Below are positions 1 to 5,671 of a DNA stretch of 6,695 nucleotides, piece by piece; positions within the stretch are counted from its first letter, which is position 1; each line of letters starts with the position of its first letter. Made by a program: the position numbers and the translations under genes. The stretch spans positions 1 to 6,695 of the forward strand of contig JAEYBE010000018.1 in assembly GCA_023404495.1 (NCBI GenBank), given 5' to 3'. Source of the DNA: Actinomycetes bacterium (lineage in GTDB: Bacteria > Actinomycetota > Thermoleophilia > Solirubrobacterales > JACPNS01). Under the pieces are notes generated by a model. That model had not been told where the DNA came from and made no database searches. It saw only the letters and a list, made by a program, of their open reading frames with translations.

Positions 1-1
1 G

Positions 2-475
2 AACTCCTCCGACGGCACGTTCGCCAACATCACGATCTCGCGCTGGCCGCTTCGCGAGCTGCGCGACCGCTACGACCTGACCGGTCGCTGGCCGGGGATG
101 CGTGTCGCCGGCACCGGGATCACCTTCTTCAACTTCCACTCGCGCTCGCCGACTACGCCGGGCCGCGAGGCCGAGTGGAGCGCAGCATTGAACTCCCTGC
201 CCGCGGCAGCCGGCGATCTGCACGTGATTGCGGGTGACTTCAACGCGACGGTCGACCACCGGCTGTTCCGCGCGGTGCTCGATCGCGGCTACTCGGACGC
301 CGGCTACTCGACCGGCAACGGTTTGGTCTGGACCTGGACGATCGGCCGCATGACGCGACTGGTGATCGACCACGTGCTGGCGCCCCCGTCGGTAGCGGTC
401 GACAGCTACGAGGTGCGCTCGTTGCCGGGAAGTGACCACAAGTCGGTCTCGGTCACGCTGCGCCTGCCGCGCTGA
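2..475 (+). CDS. Endonuclease/exonuclease/phosphatase (EEP) family protein, 3' part only
   Basis: This is the C-terminal 157 residues of an EEP-superfamily protein. The frame is open from base 2 and the real start lies left of the window; the ATG at 98 is internal. Family members are metal-dependent phosphodiesterases or phosphatases acting on nucleic acids, lipids or inositol phosphates. Visible motifs are FNFH (His codon 137-139), GDFNAT (catalytic Asp 236-238, Asn 242-244), IDHVLA (Asp 368-370) and the terminal GSDHKSV (Asp-His 434-439), the usual active-site pair near the domain end. The N-terminal metal-binding Glu motif is off-window. Many actinobacterial relatives (VanJ-like) have membrane helices before this domain, which cannot be checked here. 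The substrate cannot be predicted. The gene ends 15 bases before the convergent DUF1697 gene. The family call is firm; the specific role is unknown. Confidence 0.88.
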   Translation, partial: NSSDGTFANITISRWPLRELRDRYDLTGRWPGMRVAGTGITFFNFHSRSPTTPGREAEWSAALNSLPAAAGDLHVIAGDFNATVDHRLFRAVLDRGYSDAGYSTGNGLVWTWTIGRMTRLVIDHVLAPPSVAVDSYEVRSLPGSDHKSVSVTLRLPR

Positions 476-491
476 GCTTGCTGCGCGCGGC
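466..491. terminator. GC-rich hairpin at the EEP/DUF1697 convergent junction, possible bidirectional terminator
   Basis: A perfect 7-bp inverted repeat, GCCGCGC (466-472) and GCGCGGC (485-491), encloses a 12-base loop. It contains the whole 15-base gap between the two convergent genes, with the plus-strand TGA in the loop and the minus-strand TAG at the edge. No T-run follows on either strand, so it is not a canonical intrinsic terminator. It may help termination or transcript stability on both strands, or be a chance result of high GC. Confidence 0.25.
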
Positions 492-1039
492 TACTTGCGC
501 GCCGGCGGGATCAGCTCGATCAGCTTCGCGATCGTGCGAACGTTGCGGGCAGTGGCAAAGGCTGCGGGCTTGGTCTTGTTCAGCGCCTTGAGTGCCTGCG
601 ATTCGGCCACGCCGCGCGGCGAGAAGACGTAGAACTCGCGGCCCTTGTGCGCGCAAGTCTCGCCTGCGGGATAGTCGGCGGCGAGCACGGGCTTGATCGC
701 CGCTGGCTTGGGCGGACTCGGCATGAAGGCGACGATGTACTTGGAGTCGTCCTCGCCCAGTTTCTTGAGCGGATCGAGGGCGATCACCGATTCGAGCTGC
801 TTCTTCGTGCGGCAGGTGACGTCGATCTGGAAGCCGAAGCGCTCGGAGATCAGTTCGGTCAGCGCCGCGTCGATCGTCTTCGGCGAGTGGTGGAGGTGGA
901 AGAGCGCGTTGCCGGAGTTGAGGTGGGTCTTGACGTCCTGGGCGCCGAAGACCTCAAGCAGCTCGCGAAGATCGGCCATTGGCACACGCGTGGTCGGACC
1001 GACATTGACCCCGCGCAGCAGGGCGGCGAACTGAGCCAC
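491..1039 (-). CDS. DUF1697 family protein
   Basis: This encodes a 182-residue protein, the usual DUF1697 length, and appears complete. The N-terminal signature ALLRGVNVG (residues 6-14) is followed by VPMADLRELLE (19-29) and HLNSGNALF (39-47), matching the family pattern LLRGxNVGG...MxxLRxxLE...SGNxxF. The C-terminal signature TARN (163-166) is followed by TIAKLIEL. There is no signal peptide or membrane helix, so it is probably cytoplasmic. The biochemical function of the family is not established. The start is GTG at 1037-1039, only four bases after the holB stop, and conserved sequence begins at residue 4, so this start is well supported. A GGGGG run inside the holB end is the only ribosome-binding candidate, which suggests translational coupling. 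It is the last gene of the tmk-holB operon. Confidence 0.9.
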   Translation of the reverse strand: MAQFAALLRGVNVGPTTRVPMADLRELLEVFGAQDVKTHLNSGNALFHLHHSPKTIDAALTELISERFGFQIDVTCRTKKQLESVIALDPLKKLGEDDSKYIVAFMPSPPKPAAIKPVLAADYPAGETCAHKGREFYVFSPRGVAESQALKALNKTKPAAFATARNVRTIAKLIELIPPARK

Positions 1040-1043
1040 TGGA

Positions 1044-2198
1044 TCAGACCCCCGCGAGCAGCCGATCGAGCCGAAACGAGAGCGCCTGCAGCGTGAGTTC
1101 TTCGGCGACGTTTCGGGTGAGCTGCCGACGTGTGTCCTCGACGGCCTGGACCGAATCGAGCAACGGACCGATCTGACGCCCGGCCGCCGAGCGGACGATC
1201 GACTCCTCGCGGTCGCGGGCGAGAATCATGTCCGGAGCTCCAGCCGCGACGGCGGCGATATCGCGCAGCAGTAGCGAACAGATCGACAGCGAGCGCTCGA
1301 GCGAGTCGCTGCGCACACGGCGGGCGGTGCGGTGGGCGGCCTGTTCGCCCTCTTTCTGGGCGGCGGTCTTCTCGCGGCCGGAGGGAAAGGCTTCGAGCGC
1401 GACTGTCAGCTCTTCGATCAACTGCTGCTCGGCGAGCTCGCCGGCGCTGGTCGCGCGGGCAAGCACCCCCTCCCACGGGCGCTCACGACCGCTGACCCCC
1501 CTGAGCGCGCAGCCGACGATGCGGCCGGCCTCGCTGCGCATCGCGTCGCCTTCGTCGGTTGCGAGCTCCTTGGCGAGTTCGACGTCGCCACCGCAGAGCG
1601 CTGCGCAGCTGGCTGCCCGCAGCGGATCGACGCCGTCAGTTTCGAGCTGCTGCGCGATCGCCGCCGCCGGGATAGCGTCAAAGCGCACCGACTGACAGCG
1701 GGAGAAGATCGTCGGCAGGACTCGCTCGGGCTCGGACGTCAGCAGGATGAAGTGGACGAACTGGGCTGGCTCCTCAAGCGTCTTGAGCATCGAGTTTGCG
1801 ACGGCGTCGGACATGGTCTCGACCCGCTCGATCACAAAGACGCGGCGTGTCGCCTCCATCGGCGTGCGCGTGGCGCCGCGTACGACCGGCTCGGCGATGT
1901 CGGCGAGCAGCATCTCGTGGGCGCCACTGGGAGTGACCCAGGTGAGATCCGGGTGGGCGCCGCGCATCGCACGACCGTGGGCGGAGTCGGGGTCGTTCGC
2001 CTGGTCCGCCAGCAGTGCGGCTGCGAACGCGCGCGCGGCCTCGCGCTTGCCGACGCCGCGCGGTCCGTTGAAAAGGTAGGCGTGGGTCGGCTCTCCGGCG
2101 AGCGCTGCTGTCAGCAGCGCGCGGGCGTGCGGATGGCGCTCGGTCGCGACTACGAGCTGCTCGGCGCCTGGCCTTTGCTCGGTGCTGGTCGCGCTCAT
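1044..2198 (-). CDS. holB: DNA polymerase III subunit delta' (clamp-loader subunit)
   Basis: This 384-residue AAA+ protein resembles the delta' subunit of the clamp loader, which helps place the beta clamp on primed DNA. Residues 20-43 match the family N-terminus (HPHARALLTAAL...THAYLFNGP). The P-loop is GPRGVGK (45-51) followed by Arg rather than Ser/Thr, consistent with delta' not being a working ATPase. Next come THPDLTWV-like GAHPDLTWV (80-88), RRVFVIERVETM (118-129), the hallmark NSMLKTLEEP (135-144), a sensor-1-like LLTSEPE (152-158) and the SRC motif (166-168), which supplies the arginine finger. The rest is a helical collar domain. The four-cysteine zinc module normally between the P-loop and HPD is absent: no Cys lies between residues 52 and 167. 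ATG at 2196-2198 overlaps the tmk TGA as ATGA, indicating coupled translation. DnaX (gamma/tau) is less likely given the degenerate P-loop and the tmk context. Confidence 0.93.
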   Translation of the reverse strand: MSATSTEQRPGAEQLVVATERHPHARALLTAALAGEPTHAYLFNGPRGVGKREAARAFAAALLADQANDPDSAHGRAMRGAHPDLTWVTPSGAHEMLLADIAEPVVRGATRTPMEATRRVFVIERVETMSDAVANSMLKTLEEPAQFVHFILLTSEPERVLPTIFSRCQSVRFDAIPAAAIAQQLETDGVDPLRAASCAALCGGDVELAKELATDEGDAMRSEAGRIVGCALRGVSGRERPWEGVLARATSAGELAEQQLIEELTVALEAFPSGREKTAAQKEGEQAAHRTARRVRSDSLERSLSICSLLLRDIAAVAAGAPDMILARDREESIVRSAAGRQIGPLLDSVQAVEDTRRQLTRNVAEELTLQALSFRLDRLLAGV

Positions 2199-2815
2199 GC
2201 CGGGGTCAGCCCCAGACGTTCAAAGACGAGGCGTTTGACATCGACCGCGACGTCGTCCGGTCCGCGCGCGCCGTCGACGCGGATGATGCGGTCGGAGTAC
2301 CGATCCGCGAGTTCTTCATAGGCCGTGGCGACGGCCCGCTGGAAATCCGCGCCCTCATCCTCGAAGCGATCATTCTCCTCGGCACCGCGCGAGATCGCGG
2401 TCTCGGCGTCGACGTCGATCAGAAGGGTCATGTTGGGCATCAGGTCTTCGGCCGCCCAGCGGTTGAGACGTTCGATCTCTTCTATTCCCAGCCCGCGTGC
2501 CGCGCCTTGATAGGCGAGTGACGAATCGATGAAGCGGTCCGCGATCACGATCTTGCCCTCGGCGATCGCCGGCTTGATCACACGGGCCACCAGATCTGCG
2601 CGCGCGGCGGCAAATAGCAACGCCTCGGCGCGCGGGGTCATCGGGATCTCGGGGTCCTTGAGCGTGCCGCGGACACGCTCGGAAAAAACGGTGCCACCGG
2701 GCTCGCGAACCAGCAGTGCGCGTTCGCCGAGCTCCTCGGCCAGCACCGCCGCCTGAGTGCTCTTGCCCGAGCGATCGATCCCCTCAAAGCTGATGAAGTA
2801 GCCGCCGGTGGTCAT
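2195..2815 (-). CDS. tmk: Thymidylate kinase (dTMP kinase)
   Basis: This 206-residue cytoplasmic enzyme phosphorylates dTMP to dTDP with ATP, an essential step of dTTP synthesis. Motifs in order are the P-loop FEGIDRSGKST (10-20), the dTMP-binding REPGGT (37-42), the DRF motif with following helix DRFIDSSLAYQG (93-104), and a LID region ending NDRFEDE (148-154). The length is typical. ATG at 2813-2815 is preferred because the conserved fold begins six residues later. A longer frame exists to 2896, but its 27 extra residues (SNQPIALILSRSS...) are not family-like and would cover the galE start. Arg15 in the P-loop and a LID poor in Arg are type I (eukaryotic) features. It is the first gene of the tmk-holB-DUF1697 operon, overlaps holB by four bases and is divergent from galE. 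Confidence 0.96.
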   Translation of the reverse strand: MTTGGYFISFEGIDRSGKSTQAAVLAEELGERALLVREPGGTVFSERVRGTLKDPEIPMTPRAEALLFAAARADLVARVIKPAIAEGKIVIADRFIDSSLAYQGAARGLGIEEIERLNRWAAEDLMPNMTLLIDVDAETAISRGAEENDRFEDEGADFQRAVATAYEELADRYSDRIIRVDGARGPDDVAVDVKRLVFERLGLTPA

Positions 2816-2828
2816 CGGATCGACCCTA
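2816..2828 (-). promoter_or_regulatory. tmk start-proximal element: candidate -10 (leaderless) or Shine-Dalgarno
   Basis: Reading the minus strand, TAGGGT (complement of 2823-2828) is followed by exactly seven bases and then the tmk ATG. It fits the actinobacterial -10 pattern TANNNT at the distance that would make transcription start on the ATG, giving a leaderless mRNA. The same bases contain AGGG eight bases before the ATG, which could be a ribosome-binding site. I see no good -35 box at normal spacing. Sequence alone does not separate the two readings. Confidence 0.4.
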
Positions 2829-2841
2829 GTGGATAGACCGC

Positions 2842-2879
2842 TTGAAGGCGCAGGGGAGCTACGGCTTAGGATCAGCGCG
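2842..2879 (+). promoter_or_regulatory. galE promoter candidate with -10 (or Shine-Dalgarno) beside the start codon
   Basis: TTGAAG (2842-2847) resembles a -35 box. TAGGAT (2867-2872) resembles a TANNNT -10 box, with a 19-base spacer that is slightly long. Seven bases separate TAGGAT from the galE ATG, so a start at the usual distance would fall on or next to the ATG and give a leaderless mRNA. AGGA (2868-2871) could instead act as a Shine-Dalgarno eight bases from the ATG. The arrangement mirrors that of tmk on the other strand. Confidence 0.4.
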
Positions 2880-3890
2880 ATGGGTTGGTTGCTCACTGGC
2901 GGTGCGGGTTACATCGGGGCGCATGTTGCTCGGGCGTTTGCCGCTGCTGGAAAAGAGGTGGTGGTGCTTGACAACCTCGCCACCGGCTACCGCGAGTTCG
3001 TGCCTGAGGAGATTCCGTTTGTCGACGGGTCGGTGGCCGACCCCGAAGCGGTGGAGCAGACCTTTGCCGACCACGACATCACCGGCGTCGTGCATCTGGC
3101 CGGCCTGAAGTACGCCGGGGTTTCGGTCGACAAACCGCTGCTCTACTACCGCGAAAACATCGGTGGGATGCGCGTGCTGCTCGATGCCGTCACGCGCCAC
3201 GGTACTTCCAACTTTGTTTTCTCTTCAAGCTCGTCTTGGTACGGGACGATCGACTCCGACCGGGTGACTGAAGACGCGCCCGCGAACCCCGAGAGCCCCT
3301 ATGGCGAGACCAAGGTTGCGAGCGAGTGGATGCTGCGCGACGTCGCGCGCGCCGACCCGAACCTCAAACAGACATCGCTGCGCTACTTCAACGTCGTCGG
3401 CTCCGGCCCGCCGGAGCTGGCCGACCACTCGCCGCACAATCTCTTCCCCAAGGTCTTCCGCGCGTTGACCGCAGGCGAGACGCCGACCGTCTTTGGCGAC
3501 GACTACCCAACGCCCGACGGCTCATGCGTGCGCGATCAGATTCACGTTGTTGACCTAGCCGAGGCGCACCTCGCGGCAGCCGAGGCGCTCGAGAACGGAC
3601 AGCAGCTTGCCCCCGCCTACAACGTTGGCCGCGGCGAAGGAATGAGCGTGTTCACGATCATGGAGACTCTCAAACAGGCGACCGGCATCGACTTCACGCC
3701 CGAAGTAGCTCCACGCCGCCCCGGCGACCCGGCGCGCGTGGTCGGCGCGGTCGATCTGATCGCGCACGACCTCAACTGGCGCGCCAGCAAGACTCCGCAA
3801 GAGATGGCAGACAGCGCCTGGGCCGCCTGGCAGCGACAGCAAGAGCTCTACGGTGGCGCCCCGCCGACCGGAGCCCGCGCCGGACTCTAA
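2880..3890 (+). CDS. galE: UDP-glucose 4-epimerase (GalE-type SDR)
   Basis: This 336-residue extended short-chain dehydrogenase probably interconverts UDP-glucose and UDP-galactose using bound NAD, feeding galactose use and cell-surface glycans. The NAD-binding TGGAGYIG (6-13) opens the protein, followed by VLDNLATGY (29-37) and VVHLAGLKYAGVSV (70-83). The catalytic set is Ser117 (in SSSSSWYG), Tyr141 and Lys145 (SPYGETK). RYFNVVGSGP (168-177), FGDDYPTPDGSCVRD (205-219), YNVGRGEGMSV (247-257) and PRRPGDPA (278-285) are GalE hallmarks. ATG at 2880 is chosen because the Rossmann strand begins at residue 3; an in-frame ATG at 2808 would overlap tmk. Departures from the usual sequence are Trp120 for Val in SSSATVYG and Gln220 for Tyr in RDYIHV. 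The residue equivalent to E. coli Tyr299 appears to be Val287, so N-acetylated substrates cannot be excluded. Its stop overlaps the convergent cyclase stop. Confidence 0.93.
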   Translation: MGWLLTGGAGYIGAHVARAFAAAGKEVVVLDNLATGYREFVPEEIPFVDGSVADPEAVEQTFADHDITGVVHLAGLKYAGVSVDKPLLYYRENIGGMRVLLDAVTRHGTSNFVFSSSSSWYGTIDSDRVTEDAPANPESPYGETKVASEWMLRDVARADPNLKQTSLRYFNVVGSGPPELADHSPHNLFPKVFRALTAGETPTVFGDDYPTPDGSCVRDQIHVVDLAEAHLAAAEALENGQQLAPAYNVGRGEGMSVFTIMETLKQATGIDFTPEVAPRRPGDPARVVGAVDLIAHDLNWRASKTPQEMADSAWAAWQRQQELYGGAPPTGARAGL

Positions 3891-3898
3891 GGAGCGGC
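3879..3898. terminator. Small hairpin over the galE/cyclase stop codons
   Basis: GCCG (3879-3882) pairs with CGGC (3895-3898) and CTC (3885-3887) pairs with GAG (3892-3894), with a two-base bulge and a four-base TAAG loop. The structure sits exactly on the overlapping convergent stop codons (TAA on plus at 3888-3890, TAG on minus at 3887-3889). There is no T-run on either side. It could serve as a weak bidirectional transcript end, but chance pairing in GC-rich DNA is a fair alternative. Confidence 0.2.
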
Positions 3899-5668
3899 TG
3901 GCTCGCTGGGGATTTCCGAGGACTCCTCGACCAGTCCCCAAACCTTCAAGCCGGCCTCACGCCCGCGAATCGGGATCTCGTCGACATAGACGAAATCAGC
4001 CGGCTCCTCGGAGAGCGCGTCGTGCGTCGAGCCAGCGATGTAGAGCTGGAAAGGCGTGCCCTTTGTTGCGCCCTCAAGCCGCGCGGCGGTGTTGGTCGTG
4101 TCGCCGATCGCCGTGTACTCAAGCCGCCGCTCGCTGCCGACGTTGCCGCTCATCACCATGCCGGTGTTGAGGCCAATGCCCATCTTGAAGCCGTCGCCCA
4201 TGCCGTGCTTATGCATGCGCTCGTTGAACCCGTGCATGCGATCGAGCATCTCACGCGCGGCGGCAAGCGCGTGGTCGGCGTGATCGTCCGAGGTCACCGG
4301 CGCGCCGAAGACCGCCATGATGCCGTCGCCCATGAAGGAGACCAGCGTGCCGCCGTTGTCGAGGATCGCCTCGCTCATTTCTGACAGGTAGTCGTTGAGC
4401 GTGAGGATCACCATCTCCGGCGCGAGCTTCTCTGAGAAGGTCGTGAAACCGCGCAGGTCGGAGAACAACACGGTCGCCTCCACCCGCTTGCCGCCGAGCT
4501 TCGCGCCGCCGCCGTGTTCAGCCAGCACCTGCTCGACAACGCTGTCGGGGGCAAAGCGGGCGAACTCCGATCGCGTTCGCTCACGCTCAAACGCCGCGGC
4601 CAGGAAGTTGATGCCGAGCGCCGCGATCATCGAGAGGCCGAGCGCGATCAGCGGGTAGACGACCGGCAGGATGAAACCGCCGACGAACACGAAGTAAGCC
4701 AGCACCAAGTAGGCCAGTCCGCCAAATAGGCAGGCCAGGAAAGCTTTCAGCGGATCAAGTCGCAGGTTCAGCAGCGGCTCGGCGAAAGCGAAGAGCAGGA
4801 TCACCAGCAGAACCAGGAACCACGGGGAGTTGGTCAGCGGGAAGTCGTTGAGGATCGTCGCTATCGCGTTGCTCTGGATTTCCGGCCCCGGCATCAATCG
4901 GGCAGAGGACGTGCGCCAGACATCACGGTTGACTGTGTCAGTGGTCGATCCGACAACGACGACCTTTCCGTCAAAGGTTCCCTTCTTGAACTTGCCGTCG
5001 TAGACATCGGAGTAGGAAGTGCGAGGGATCACGCCGGCGTGACCTACGAAGTCAATCCACGCCGAACCGAGTGGAAAGTTGTCCGCCGAGACCTTCTCGC
5101 CGGTAAAGCGCTGAACTGCTGCCACGGAGAGTGTGGGGAGACCGCCGAGCGTGTGGTTGAAGCGCCGGACTACGGCACCGGGGTCGAACGGGAAGATCGC
5201 GTTGCCGACGGTCGCGTTTGCCTCGTCGACGTTCGCGTTTCCACCGAGAACATTGTGTTGGCCATTCCTTGTGTCCGTCTCGGTCGTCGCAAGCACAACA
5301 TTCCCGGCCTCCGCGATCGAGTTGTAAAGCGCGTAGTCCTCAGACTCCTCGGTGGCCTCGGTGAACTGAATATCCATCACGATGACCTTGGCCCCGTCGG
5401 CCTTCAGACGGTCGATCACCTTGCCATGCATCGAGCGGGGAAACGGCCAACGCAATTCGAAATCGGCGTAGGTCTTGTCGTCGACCGAAACAAGCGCCAA
5501 CGACTTGTACTTCTCCGCCGGCAAGTCCCCGCGAATCGCAAACCGCGCGTCAACGCTCGAAAGCTCGAGCGGCTTCAGCCAGCCCGTTGCCCAGAAGCCG
5601 ACGACCAGTAGGGCAACAAGCCCACTGGCCGTGAACAAGGCCGCAATTCTGCGCTCACCCCGGAGCAT
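3887..5668 (-). CDS. CHASE2-domain membrane class III adenylate/guanylate cyclase
   Basis: This 593-residue membrane signalling protein has a complete frame. TM1 spans about 8-30. An extracytoplasmic CHASE2 domain (about 31-280) shows DARFAIRG (40-47), VSVDDKT (60-66), RWPFPRSMHGKVIDRL (73-88) and the closing FDGKVVVVGS...PGPEIQSNAIATIL (232-273). Three further helices follow at about 283-300, 307-329 and 331-359. A linker (ERERTRSEFARFAPDSVVEQVL) leads to the cyclase domain (395-580). That domain keeps metal-binding Asp404 (FSDLRGFT) and Asp448 (GDG), plus transition-state Asn526 and Arg530 (NTAAR). Ser444 stands where purine-contacting Lys is usual (KFxGD), and Thr519 occupies the second specificity position, so cAMP versus cGMP is not assigned. 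The topology puts the catalytic domain in the cytoplasm. ATG at 5666-5668 lies three bases after the upstream FecR-like gene stop, implying an operon and a shared role. Confidence 0.93.
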   Translation of the reverse strand: MLRGERRIAALFTASGLVALLVVGFWATGWLKPLELSSVDARFAIRGDLPAEKYKSLALVSVDDKTYADFELRWPFPRSMHGKVIDRLKADGAKVIVMDIQFTEATEESEDYALYNSIAEAGNVVLATTETDTRNGQHNVLGGNANVDEANATVGNAIFPFDPGAVVRRFNHTLGGLPTLSVAAVQRFTGEKVSADNFPLGSAWIDFVGHAGVIPRTSYSDVYDGKFKKGTFDGKVVVVGSTTDTVNRDVWRTSSARLMPGPEIQSNAIATILNDFPLTNSPWFLVLLVILLFAFAEPLLNLRLDPLKAFLACLFGGLAYLVLAYFVFVGGFILPVVYPLIALGLSMIAALGINFLAAAFERERTRSEFARFAPDSVVEQVLAEHGGGAKLGGKRVEATVLFSDLRGFTTFSEKLAPEMVILTLNDYLSEMSEAILDNGGTLVSFMGDGIMAVFGAPVTSDDHADHALAAAREMLDRMHGFNERMHKHGMGDGFKMGIGLNTGMVMSGNVGSERRLEYTAIGDTTNTAARLEGATKGTPFQLYIAGSTHDALSEEPADFVYVDEIPIRGREAGLKVWGLVEESSEIPSEPAAP

Positions 5669-5671
5669 CGA

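Noticed and set aside
432..632. Short plus-strand frame whose protein contains a lipobox-like stretch (LVLFSALSAC)
   Set aside because: It overlaps the EEP 3' end and lies antisense to the DUF1697 C-terminus, which has clear family motifs. The hydrophobic stretch is internal rather than N-terminal, and no ribosome-binding site is visible.
859..1476. 205-codon minus-strand frame spanning the holB/DUF1697 junction
   Set aside because: It is an Arg/Ser-rich out-of-frame reading of both genes with low complexity and no domain.
1332..2321. 329-codon plus-strand open frame opposite holB
   Set aside because: This is a long frame produced by GC-rich third positions of holB on the other strand. Its composition is Arg/Gly/Asp-rich with no recognisable motif, while the minus strand has a full set of delta' motifs.
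2808..2879. Upstream in-frame ATG for galE at 2808
   Set aside because: It would overlap the tmk start and add 24 residues before the Rossmann strand. The ATG at 2880 has a proper upstream element and matches usual GalE length.
2816..2896. Longer N-terminus for tmk up to 2896
   Set aside because: The 27 extra residues do not resemble the family and would run into the galE coding start. The kinase fold starts just after the ATG at 2813-2815.
5039..5611. 190-codon plus-strand frame opposite the CHASE2 domain
   Set aside because: It is antisense to a well-supported CHASE2 domain, has no motif and no plausible start region.
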